A stretch of DNA of 64,000 nt from Jatrophihabitans_A lederbergiae. Its GTDB lineage: Bacteria; Actinomycetota; Actinomycetes; Mycobacteriales; Jatrophihabitantaceae. The stretch is from assembly GCF_031845305.1 (NCBI RefSeq), contig NZ_JAVREH010000014.1, positions 31,965 through 95,964 of the forward strand. The letters run 5' to 3'. A program made the position numbers and the translations under genes. Below, piece after piece: positions 16,867 through 25,664 of the stretch (positions are counted from its first letter, which is position 1; every line of letters begins with the position of its first letter). Below the pieces are notes generated by a model, which did no database searches, was not told the DNA's origin, and worked only from the letters and a program-made list of their open reading frames with translations.

Positions 16867-17824
16867 GGCAGCCTGGAACACCGCGCCCGGTCTGCTCGAC
16901 GGCGCCAAGAGCCTGACCCTGACCGCCCAGCAGTGCGACCTGCCGTACTGGTTCGGTTCAGTGGCCCAGGGCACGCTGCTCAAGCGGACCCGGACCGGGT
17001 ATGAGGCCGGCGTCGTGACCCCGGAGTGGATGCGCACACCGGGCCCACTGCGCGAGGCACTGATGTTGGAGCTTGGTTACCGTTCGATCGCCGAGGAAAA
17101 GGCGACCCGCATCCTCGCACACTACGTCGCGGGCGCACCCGACATCCCGACGATGGACTTCTTCGCCACCCAGCTGATCGACGAGGCACGGCACTCGATG
17201 GTCTTTCGCAATCACCTCATCGACATGGGGGTCCCGGCCGACACCCTGCTGTCCACCATCAAAGCGGCGTCGGCCGACTACACCGCCGAGGTTCTCGATC
17301 CGGTCGAGGAGTTCGCGGTTCGAGTGATGCGCGACGAGGGTGATTTTGCCGGTGCGGTCGCCATCTTCACGATCGTCATCGAGGGCGTGCTGGCACCCGC
17401 CGCCGAACTCAGTGAGCGCAAGTGGAAGCTGCTCGATCCCGCAGCGAGCGAGATCGCGCGAGGCGCCGCTATCGACGAGATCCGGCACCTCACCGTCGGC
17501 AGTTCGGTGATCCGTGAACACCTGATCGCGCACCCGGAGTACCGCCCCCGGCTGCTGGAGATCCTCGCCGAGGGAGAGCGCATGTGGGACGAGCTGCCTG
17601 ACCGTAAGTACGTGATGGCCCGCGAGGAGCTGTTCCAGCGGGGCATGTTCGAACATGCCGAGTTGCTCGCCGACTACGAGGTGTGGCCTGGCCGGCTGTT
17701 GCTGGACACCACGCCCGACGAGCGTTACGACACCGCGGAGCGGTGGACCGACGAGATGGCCGAGTCCCGAATGGCATACATGGGCTTGGAGGGCGTGCTG
17801 TCGGGAAGCAAGGCGCGCTCGTGA
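16844..17824 (+). CDS. Ferritin-like di-iron oxygenase, probable VlmB-like azoxy synthase
   Basis: 326 residues with a complete ferritin-like di-iron ligand set: Glu in IAEEKATRI (about residue 80), ExxH in DEARHSMVF (about 111), Glu in IVIEGV (about 182) and a second ExxH in DEIRHLTVG (about 214). It is related to AurF-type N-oxygenases. The ATG at 16844 follows AGAAAGG inside the end of the membrane-protein gene, so the two are co-translated. By analogy with VlmB it should oxidise a hydrazine through azo to azoxy. N-oxygenation of an amine, as in AurF, is the alternative. Confidence 0.85.
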   Translation: MTDLVQREAAWNTAPGLLDGAKSLTLTAQQCDLPYWFGSVAQGTLLKRTRTGYEAGVVTPEWMRTPGPLREALMLELGYRSIAEEKATRILAHYVAGAPDIPTMDFFATQLIDEARHSMVFRNHLIDMGVPADTLLSTIKAASADYTAEVLDPVEEFAVRVMRDEGDFAGAVAIFTIVIEGVLAPAAELSERKWKLLDPAASEIARGAAIDEIRHLTVGSSVIREHLIAHPEYRPRLLEILAEGERMWDELPDRKYVMAREELFQRGMFEHAELLADYEVWPGRLLLDTTPDERYDTAERWTDEMAESRMAYMGLEGVLSGSKARS

Positions 17825-18882
17825 GTCGCTCGGAACCACCGGCCGGGCGGCATGCGGTGGTCTGCGGTGCCGGGGCCTGGCTGCCACCGCGTGGGGTGAG
17901 CAATGCCGAGCTCACGCGGCGGCTGGACACCACCGAGGAGTGGATCACCAGCCGGACCGGGATCGAGCATCGCCACCTCGTCGACGGCGGCCTCTCCACC
18001 GGTGATTTGGCTGTCGAGGCCGGTCTGCTCGCGATGAAGTCAGCCGGCACCAGTGCGGTGGACGCGGTGGTGCTCGCAACGACCACCCCGGATCGGCTCT
18101 GTCCGGCCACCGCCCCCGATGTGGCCGCCAGGCTCGGGCTGACCGGCGTGGCCGCCTTCGACGTGTCGGCGGTCTGCACCGGCTTTCTCTATGGCTTGGC
18201 CAGTGCCGCCGGATTGATCGCCAGCGGACTCGCCGACCACGTCTTGCTCATCGGAGCCGAAGCATTCTCGACCATCATCGATCCTGCCGACCGGACTACC
18301 GCGGTGATCTTCGGTGACGGCGCGGGTGCGGTGGTCTTGCGGGCCGGGAACGCGGATGAGCCCGGCGCGGTGGGGCCCTGTGTGCTGGGCAGCGACGGTG
18401 GCCTGGGGGATCTGATCAGCATTCCCGGCGGAGGCGCCAGAGGCCGCAGTTCCGGCCGGGACCGAACCCCGAATGATGAGTACTTCACCATGCGCGGCAA
18501 GGATGTCTATCGGCACGCGGTGCACCGGATCACCGATGCCGCCACCACCGCGGTGGACCGGGCCGGGTGGCACCTGGCCGAGGTGGACCGTTTCGTGCCG
18601 CATCAGGCCAACCAGCGGATCTCTACCGCGGTCGCCGAGCGACTGGGGATCGAACCGGCCCGCCAGGTCAGCAACATCGCCCGGGTCGGCAACACCGCCG
18701 CGGCCTCGATTCCATTGCTGCTGGCCCAGGCGGCCGAGGCCGGCCAGGTGCGTCCGCGGGATCGCGTGCTGCTGGCGGCCTTCGGCGGCGGTCTCACCTG
18801 GGGCGCCGCCACCCTCAGTTGGCCCGACATCACCGCATACAGCGCGATCGGAAGCTCGCCCGCCGCAGTCCCGGCCGCGTAG
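17821..18882 (+). CDS. 3-oxoacyl-ACP synthase III (KAS III, FabH-like)
   Basis: 353 residues with the KAS III triad: Cys in VSAVCTGFLYG (about residue 120), His in FVPHQANQRI (about 261) and Asn in RVGNTAAASIP (about 291). The GTG overlaps the previous stop (GTGA). KAS III condenses an acyl-CoA starter with malonyl-ACP, so it would prime the chain. With the ACP and KAS II encoded directly downstream it forms a private type II elongation set. Confidence 0.93.
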   Translation: MSRSEPPAGRHAVVCGAGAWLPPRGVSNAELTRRLDTTEEWITSRTGIEHRHLVDGGLSTGDLAVEAGLLAMKSAGTSAVDAVVLATTTPDRLCPATAPDVAARLGLTGVAAFDVSAVCTGFLYGLASAAGLIASGLADHVLLIGAEAFSTIIDPADRTTAVIFGDGAGAVVLRAGNADEPGAVGPCVLGSDGGLGDLISIPGGGARGRSSGRDRTPNDEYFTMRGKDVYRHAVHRITDAATTAVDRAGWHLAEVDRFVPHQANQRISTAVAERLGIEPARQVSNIARVGNTAAASIPLLLAQAAEAGQVRPRDRVLLAAFGGGLTWGAATLSWPDITAYSAIGSSPAAVPAA

Positions 18883-18974
18883 CCGTCGCGGCTTCGCCGG
18901 ATCCGCACCATCAACCATCCAGACGCCCGACCCTTCCAGGTTCGTTTGAGTCCAACATCCCAAGGAGCAATGAC

Positions 18975-19205
18975 ATGTACGAAAAGCTGAAGCAGATCAT
19001 GTGCAGCAAGTTCCAGGTCCCCAGCGCCGAGTTCGTACCGGGGGTCACCTTCGAGGACCTGGGACTGGATTCCCTCGATCTGGTCGAGTTGTCGCTGGTG
19101 ATCGAGCAGGAGATCGGCGTCCGTATCAGCGACGACGAGCTGGCCGAGGTCGGCCAGCTCAACAACGTTGCCGACCTGGTGACCAGCCGGAGGGCGACCG
19201 TCTGA
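18975..19205 (+). CDS. Acyl carrier protein
   Basis: A 76-residue ACP with the phosphopantetheine attachment serine in LGLDSLDLVE (about residue 37) and acidic helices. The ATG at 18975 follows AAGGAG. The stop and the next start overlap (TGATG), coupling it to the KAS II gene. It likely carries the growing fatty chain of the cluster. Confidence 0.95.
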   Translation: MYEKLKQIMCSKFQVPSAEFVPGVTFEDLGLDSLDLVELSLVIEQEIGVRISDDELAEVGQLNNVADLVTSRRATV

Positions 19206-20419
19206 TGAGCATGTCGGTTGCGGTTACCGGAATGGGCATGCTGACACCAGCCGGTGTCGGCGTGACCGATTCCTGGGCCGGTGTGCTGTCGGCCGCCGCG
19301 ACCGGCCGACACGATCCCGAACTGGCAGGCCTGCCCATTGACATCAGCTGTCGGGCGGCGGGTGACCCGGCCGAACTGCTCGGTGGCCGGGTGGCTCGCC
19401 GAATGGACCGCTTCATCCAGTTCGCTGTACTCGCCGCACGCGAGGCCGTCGCTGACGCCGGCCTCGACCCGCACAGCTGGGACGGCACCCGGATCGGCGT
19501 CGTGCTCGGTTCCGCCGACGGCGGGCCGGGCACCGTCGAGACCCAGCACCGGGTCCTGCTGGAGCAAGCGGCCTCCAACGTCTCGTCGCTGCTGTTGCCC
19601 ATGCAGCTGCCGAACATGTCTGCTGGCCAGGTGTGCATCGATCTCGGTATCACCGGGCCTTCTCTGGTGGTTGCCACCGCCTGCGCCTCGGGGGCGACGG
19701 CGATCGGGCTGGCTCGCGATCTGCTGCTGCTGGACCGCTGCGATGTGGTGCTGGCCGGCGGCAGCGAAGCCATGATCACGCCGCTGGTCATGGCGGGATT
19801 CGCCCGGATGGGCGCCCTGTCGGCGCGGCTGGATGATCCCGGCGGCGCCTCGCGCCCGTTCGACACGTCCCGGGACGGCTTCGTGGCGGGCGAAGGCGGC
19901 GCCGTTCTGGTGCTCGAACGCGAAGCCGACGCCCGGGCCCGTCGCGCCACCATCCGCGGCTTCATCGCGGGATTCGGCGCCACCGCCGACGCCCACCACA
20001 TCACCTCACCAGACCCGTCCGGGGCCGGTTGCGAGCGGGCCATGCGCACCGCGCTGGCCGATGCCGGCATCAGCCCGGCCGAGGTCAACCACGTCAACGC
20101 ACACGGCACTTCCACCACGCTCAACGATGCCGTCGAGGCCGCGGTCATCGAGCGGGTGCTGGGAACCCAGCCGTTGGTCACCTCGACCAAAGGCGTCACC
20201 GGACATCTGCTCGGCGCCGCCGGTGCCGCGGAGGCAGTCTTCGCGCTGCTGGCCATTCGCGACCAGCAGGTACCGCCGACTGCCAACCTTGCCACCGTGG
20301 AACCCAGTTTCGGAATCGAGGTCGCCGATCGAGTGACACCTCGCAAGCTGGAGGTCGCGGTGAGCAATTCCCTTGGTTTCGGCGGCCAGAACGCCGTCCT
20401 GGTACTCACCGGCGCGTAG
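19205..20419 (+). CDS. 3-oxoacyl-ACP synthase II (KAS II, FabF-like)
   Basis: 404 residues with the FabF triad Cys-His-His: TACASGA (about residue 160), NAHGTST (about 299) and GHLLGA (about 334). The ATG overlaps the ACP stop. It would perform the later condensations. No FabG is seen in the window, so ketoreduction may be shared with the PKS KR domain or a host FabG. Confidence 0.94.
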   Translation: MSMSVAVTGMGMLTPAGVGVTDSWAGVLSAAATGRHDPELAGLPIDISCRAAGDPAELLGGRVARRMDRFIQFAVLAAREAVADAGLDPHSWDGTRIGVVLGSADGGPGTVETQHRVLLEQAASNVSSLLLPMQLPNMSAGQVCIDLGITGPSLVVATACASGATAIGLARDLLLLDRCDVVLAGGSEAMITPLVMAGFARMGALSARLDDPGGASRPFDTSRDGFVAGEGGAVLVLEREADARARRATIRGFIAGFGATADAHHITSPDPSGAGCERAMRTALADAGISPAEVNHVNAHGTSTTLNDAVEAAVIERVLGTQPLVTSTKGVTGHLLGAAGAAEAVFALLAIRDQQVPPTANLATVEPSFGIEVADRVTPRKLEVAVSNSLGFGGQNAVLVLTGA

Positions 20420-20489
20420 CCGGCTCCGATCCCACCGCGATCTCACCGAGACAGCGCCCTCAGTCCGCACTCCCAGAAAAGGACGAATC

Positions 20490-21797
20490 ATGCATGATGC
20501 GCAGGTACTTCTGCGCGCCGGTGATCAGGCGCGTGCTCAACTGGCGAGGCGCCGATTCGTGCTGGACCTCGACGGTCTGGGCAATCTGGTTGGTCGGCGC
20601 AAGGATCTGAGCAACGAACTCGACAAGCTGCGTGCTGAGTCCAAGCGGCTTGCCAAGACCGGACCGCGCGAGCCCGATGCCGACCACACCGTGACCCGCG
20701 ACCGGGCCAGGCAGATCAAGCAACGGGCGCAGGAACTCGAGGCTGAGCACAAGGCAGTCGACGCAGCGGTCACCGACTTCCTACTGGATGTGCCCAACCT
20801 GCCCGCAGATCGGGCCCCGGACGGAATCTCGGAGGCCGACGCCGTCGAGCTTCGCCGGTTCGGCGAGCCAGTGGTACCGGACTTCGAGGTGCGCCACCAT
20901 GCCGACTTCGGTGAGCAAACCGGACTGATCGACTTCACCCGGGCAGCCAAGCTGGCCGGGTCCCGATTCAGTGTCACCAGTGATGCACTGGCTATTCTGC
21001 AACGCGCGCTGGCAGCCTTCCTACTCGATCTGCACACCGTCGAGCACGGCTATCGCGAGTACACCGTGCCGAGTTTGGTCACCCGGCAAACCATGACCGG
21101 CACGGGCCAACTGCCCAAGTTCGCCGGCGATCTGTTCCGCACCGAGGTCGGTGATCGCGAGCTGTACCTGATTCCGACGGCCGAAGTGCCGCTGAACAAC
21201 CTGTACGCCGGCGAGACGGTGCCTACCGCGGATCTGCCGCTGGCGCTCGTCGCCCATACGAACTGCTTCCGTTCCGAAGCCGGCTCCTACGGCCGCGACA
21301 CCCGCGGCATCTTCCGGGTGCACGAATTCGGCAAGGTCGAGCTCGTCCGGATCTGTTCCGCCGAGGACAGTTCGGCTCAGCTGGAGCTGCTGGTCTCCCA
21401 CGCTGAACGCTGCCTGCAGGAACTGGAACTGTCATACCGGGTGGTCAGCCTGGCAGCCGGTGATCTCGGCTTCAGCGCCCAACTCACCTACGACATCGAG
21501 GTGTGGCTGCCCAGCCAGCAGCGCTATCGCGAGATTTCCTCCTGTTCGGACTGTGGCCAGTTCCAGGGCCGCCGCGCCAAGATCAGAACCCGGTCCGCCG
21601 ACGGCGGCAAGGACTTCGCGGCAACGCTGAACGGCTCCGGCCTGCCGCTCGGGCGCACCCTGATCGCCATTCTCGAACAGCACCAGCAGCACGACGGCTC
21701 CATCCGAATTCCGGGCGCACTCATTCCCTACACCGGCTTCGACCGCATCTTTACCGATGGCACGACGCCATCGCGCACTCGCCGTACTACGCACTGA
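20490..21797 (+). CDS. Seryl-tRNA synthetase, cluster-dedicated (VlmL-like)
   Basis: 435 residues: an N-terminal tRNA-binding coiled coil (about residues 25-105) and the class II catalytic core. Seen are the serine-recognition TAEVPL, motif 2 FRSEAGSYGRDTRG and motif 3 NGSGLPLGRTLIAILE. It is full length. The ATG at 20490 follows GAAAAGGA. It charges tRNA-Ser with serine in the cytoplasm. Placement in a biosynthetic operon with a VlmA-type transferase matches the valanimycin VlmL/VlmA pair, so it most likely supplies seryl-tRNA for the natural product. Whether a second housekeeping serS exists cannot be seen here. Confidence 0.93.
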   Translation: MHDAQVLLRAGDQARAQLARRRFVLDLDGLGNLVGRRKDLSNELDKLRAESKRLAKTGPREPDADHTVTRDRARQIKQRAQELEAEHKAVDAAVTDFLLDVPNLPADRAPDGISEADAVELRRFGEPVVPDFEVRHHADFGEQTGLIDFTRAAKLAGSRFSVTSDALAILQRALAAFLLDLHTVEHGYREYTVPSLVTRQTMTGTGQLPKFAGDLFRTEVGDRELYLIPTAEVPLNNLYAGETVPTADLPLALVAHTNCFRSEAGSYGRDTRGIFRVHEFGKVELVRICSAEDSSAQLELLVSHAERCLQELELSYRVVSLAAGDLGFSAQLTYDIEVWLPSQQRYREISSCSDCGQFQGRRAKIRTRSADGGKDFAATLNGSGLPLGRTLIAILEQHQQHDGSIRIPGALIPYTGFDRIFTDGTTPSRTRRTTH

Positions 21798-21906
21798 CCT
21801 GGATCGGTGTCAGCACTCAATCAGGGCCGAATCAGTCGCGCCTCCCACGCTGGGTGGTACGCCGAAAACCCGTTCCGCAAGCCTCGCAGATCCGAAGGAG
21901 CAATCC

Positions 21907-23016
21907 ATGCGCAACGCCGCCCCAATCACGTCGCCGCCGGGCGCCACTCAGGCGACCTCCTTGGCGACCCTGACGCCGGGCTTCGACACCAGACATGTCG
22001 TCGAAACCGGAAAGAAGTTCAGCGAGGTCTCGTCACTGGTCCGACAGGCCGGCCTGATGGAGTTGCATCCTAAGCGCTACCTCGCCAAGATCGCGTTCAA
22101 CACCCTGATCTTCGCGGTGGGTCTGGTGGCCTTCTTCGAATTGGGTAATTCCTGGTGGCAACTGGTGGTCGCGGTCTGGATGGGCCTGTACGGCGGGCAG
22201 AGCGCCTTCCTCTGGCACGATGCCGCGCACAAGGCCATGTTCGGCAACAAGGCCGCCGCGACCTTCGTCGGCCGGATCCATGCCAATCTGGTCAACGGGG
22301 TCAGTTACGGCTGGTGGGTCAACCACCACAACCGGCACCACAGTTTTCCCAACCACCTTGAGAACGACCCGGACATCGGTCGGCGTACGGTGATCTTCGA
22401 CATCAGCCAGTACGCCGCGCGCAGCCGTAGCGGCAAATTCATCGTGCGCTACCAGAGCGTGCTGTTCTTCGTGCTGCTGGTGCTCGAAGGCTTCAAGATG
22501 CACCGCACCGCGGTCACGGCACTCCGGCAGAAGGTCGTCAAGAGTCCCTGGGTCGAGGGTGCGTTGCTGTTGGCGCATGCCGCGATCTTCCTCGGCGCCG
22601 TGTTCTGGGTGATGTCCCCGCTCAGGGCAGTGCTGTTCGTAATCGTGCAGCAGATGGTGCTCGGCGTGTACTTCGGCATGCTGTTCGCCCCCAACCACAA
22701 GGGAATGCCGGTTCGGACGGACGAGGAATCGCTGGAGTGGTTGGAGCGCCAGGTGCTCACCTCGCGCAACATCAAGCCGTCCCCGCTGATCGACTTCGTC
22801 TACGGCGGCCTGAACTACCAGGTCGAGCACCACTTGTTTCCGTCGATGCCCCAGATGAACCTGGGCAAGTGCCGGGAGATCGTCAAGGCGTACTGCGACC
22901 GCAATGCCATCCCCTACCACGAGGTGGGCTTTGTGGATTCGTACCGGGAGGTATCGAAGTTCCTGTACGACGTCAGCGAGCCGGTGCGTTCGGGCACCGT
23001 GCCCGTCGCCTCCTGA
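21907..23016 (+). CDS. Membrane fatty acid desaturase
   Basis: 369 residues with the three histidine boxes of acyl-lipid/acyl-CoA desaturases: HDAAHKAMF (HxxxH), HHNRHHSFPN (HxxHH) and QVEHHLFPSMP (HxxHH). Paired hydrophobic segments lie near residues 60-100 and 210-255. GAAGGAG precedes the ATG. It introduces a double bond into an acyl chain at the membrane using a di-iron centre. Position near the end of the azoxy operon suggests that the alkyl part of the product is unsaturated. Confidence 0.9.
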   Translation: MRNAAPITSPPGATQATSLATLTPGFDTRHVVETGKKFSEVSSLVRQAGLMELHPKRYLAKIAFNTLIFAVGLVAFFELGNSWWQLVVAVWMGLYGGQSAFLWHDAAHKAMFGNKAAATFVGRIHANLVNGVSYGWWVNHHNRHHSFPNHLENDPDIGRRTVIFDISQYAARSRSGKFIVRYQSVLFFVLLVLEGFKMHRTAVTALRQKVVKSPWVEGALLLAHAAIFLGAVFWVMSPLRAVLFVIVQQMVLGVYFGMLFAPNHKGMPVRTDEESLEWLERQVLTSRNIKPSPLIDFVYGGLNYQVEHHLFPSMPQMNLGKCREIVKAYCDRNAIPYHEVGFVDSYREVSKFLYDVSEPVRSGTVPVAS

Positions 23017-23098
23017 TCGCCGCTGTTCCCCACCACCACCGGCCGCCCACTCACACCCGCCGTGACTGCTCGATCGACCCAACACCCCGGAGATCACC

Positions 23099-24607
23099 AT
23101 GGCCGCATCCGCTTCACCCGGTAACGGCAAAGCCGCACCGCAGACCGCACTACGCGGAACCCTCAACACACCGAAGATCGTGCTGCTGGTGATCGCGGCC
23201 GCCGCGCCGCTGGCAGCGGTGGTCGGCACGGTACCGCTCGCCTTCGCCCTCGGCAATGGCGTCGGCGTACCGGGCATGTTTGTCTTCGCCGGCCTGGTAC
23301 TGCTCTGTTTCTCGGTGGGATATGCCGCCATGAGCCGGCGCATCGTCAACGCCGGGGGTTTCTACACCTACCTCTCACTCGGGCTCGGCCGGTCAGCCGC
23401 GATCGGTGGCGGCCTGGTGGCGGTGGTGTCCTACAACGCCGCGTCCATCGGGTTGATCGGGGCCTTCGGTTACTTTGCGCAGCTCACCGCGGCGCAGCAC
23501 GGTCTCGATCTGCCGTGGGAGGTTTGGGCCGCTGCGGCGATCCTCTTGACGGCATACCTCGGCTATTGCCAGATCGATCTGTCGGCCAAGGTGCTGGCGG
23601 TGCTGATGATCGCCGAGATCGCGGTGCTGGCCGTCCTGGACATCGCCGTCATCGTCTCCAAGGGCGTCCACGCGGTACCGATCGAGTCGCTGGCTCCGCA
23701 CAACGTGTTCGGTGGTGCCGTCGGGGTGACGATGATGTTCGCCTTCATGTCGTTCATCGGCTTCGAATCCGCCGCCCTCTATGGCGAGGAGACCAAAGAT
23801 CCGCGCCGCAGCATCCCGTTGGCCACCTATGCCTCGGTGATCGTGATCGCCGCCTTCTACGCGCTGACCAGCTGGGTCGCCGTCGGTGGCGTCGGCAAGG
23901 ACCAGCTGCAAGAGGTGGCCGGCCAGCAGCTCGGCGACCTGTTCTTTCAGCTCAGTACAACCTATGTGTCCTCCGACCTGACCACCGTCATGCAGATCCT
24001 GCTCTGCACCAGCCTGCTCGCCGCGTCGTTGGCCCTGCACAACGCGACCAATCGCTACACCTTCGTGCTCGGCCGCGAACGGGTGCTACCCGGCTGGCTC
24101 GGCCAGCCGCACCCCCGGTTCCACTCACCGCACCGCGCCGGTCTGGTGCAGGTCGTGGTCAGCGCGATCGTGGTCGCCGCGTTCGCCGTCGCCGGCTTGG
24201 ACCCCTACACCAGCCTCTGCACCAGCCTGCTGGGCCTCGGCACCCTCGGCATCGTGGTGATCCAGGCGGCGGCGGCGTTCTCGGTCATTGGGTTCTTCCG
24301 CAACCGGGCTGACCGGCACTGGTGGCGCACCCTGCTCGCGCCCTTGCTGGGGGCCGCCGGGTTGACGACGGCCTCCCTACTGCTGATCGAGAAGTTCTCC
24401 CTCCTGACCGGAACCACCAACCCGGTGATCAACGCGCTGCCCTGGGTGCTGCTGATCGCTGCGGGCGGTGGTGTCGGCTACGCACGCTGGCTCAAGGCCG
24501 GCCGGCCCGAGCGCTACGCCGCCATCGCTCAGGTCGAGATCCGCGAGGATGCCGACGTGCCCGTGCCCATGATCGTCGCCGACCGGGATCCGGTGCCCGT
24601 CGCCTGA
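23099..24607 (+). CDS. APC-superfamily amino acid permease-type transporter
   Basis: 502 residues with about 12 hydrophobic segments and the APC fold pattern (APLAAVVGTVP in helix 1, FMSFIGFESAALYGEETKDP in helix 6). GGAG lies 6 bases before the ATG. Members import amino acids, and some work as exchangers. As the last gene of the operon before a strong hairpin, it may import serine for the pathway or export the product; direction and substrate are unknown. Confidence 0.9.
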   Translation: MAASASPGNGKAAPQTALRGTLNTPKIVLLVIAAAAPLAAVVGTVPLAFALGNGVGVPGMFVFAGLVLLCFSVGYAAMSRRIVNAGGFYTYLSLGLGRSAAIGGGLVAVVSYNAASIGLIGAFGYFAQLTAAQHGLDLPWEVWAAAAILLTAYLGYCQIDLSAKVLAVLMIAEIAVLAVLDIAVIVSKGVHAVPIESLAPHNVFGGAVGVTMMFAFMSFIGFESAALYGEETKDPRRSIPLATYASVIVIAAFYALTSWVAVGGVGKDQLQEVAGQQLGDLFFQLSTTYVSSDLTTVMQILLCTSLLAASLALHNATNRYTFVLGRERVLPGWLGQPHPRFHSPHRAGLVQVVVSAIVVAAFAVAGLDPYTSLCTSLLGLGTLGIVVIQAAAAFSVIGFFRNRADRHWWRTLLAPLLGAAGLTTASLLLIEKFSLLTGTTNPVINALPWVLLIAAGGGVGYARWLKAGRPERYAAIAQVEIREDADVPVPMIVADRDPVPVA

Positions 24608-24628
24608 GCAGTCCGATCAGGAGCGCAC

Positions 24629-24672
24629 CATCGATACCTACGCCACCGCTTTCGAAGGTGTAGGTGTCGATG
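24629..24672 (+). terminator. Strong hairpin ending the azoxy operon
   Basis: A 16-base-pair stem (left arm 24629-24644, right arm 24657-24672, two G-T wobbles) with a 12-base loop lies 22 bases after the permease stop. A T6 run follows about 33 bases downstream. It fits a terminator or mRNA 3'-end stabiliser. Confidence 0.6.
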
Positions 24673-24928
24673 CTGCCACGGGGCGGCGGTGTGGGGACTG
24701 TCCGTTTTTTGTAGCCAATGTTGTAGCCAATCCCTGACCGGTCGAGTCCGGACTGGGACAACCTAGAAGAGCAAAAAGACCCGGCAGCCCCCTAACGGGA
24801 CTTTGTGGAGCCGCCTTAAGGCGGCGCACGGCGCCATCCTCAATGAGAGCCCCAAGGCAGCCAAGCCCACAGGATTGCCACAGACTTCCCACAGGCAGCA
24901 ACCAGCCGTGCGGCGCATTGTTCACAGC
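24673..24928. other. Intergenic boundary between the cluster and the two-component system
   Basis: No gene seen. It holds a T6 run, a direct repeat TTGTAGCCAAT (24709-24719 and 24721-24731), a T-arm-like segment CCGGTCGAGTCCGG near 24739, and a perfect 16-base palindrome GCCGCCTTAAGGCGGC (24810-24825) that may be an operator for the regulator gene. Confidence 0.5.
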
Positions 24929-25663
<735 letters not shown>

Positions 25664-25664
25664 G

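Noticed and set aside
16844..17824. Ribonucleotide reductase small subunit
   Set aside because: No large subunit gene and no radical-tyrosine context; the ferritin-like fold and overlap with the membrane enzyme gene fit an azoxy-forming oxygenase better.
20490..21797. Seryl-tRNA synthetase as the housekeeping serS
   Set aside because: Its location between KAS II and desaturase genes and the presence of a VlmA-type transferase favour a pathway-specific enzyme, though this cannot be proven without the rest of the genome.
24709..24760. A tRNA gene at the cluster edge
   Set aside because: Only a T-arm-like segment is visible; no acceptor, D-arm or anticodon arm can be folded around it.
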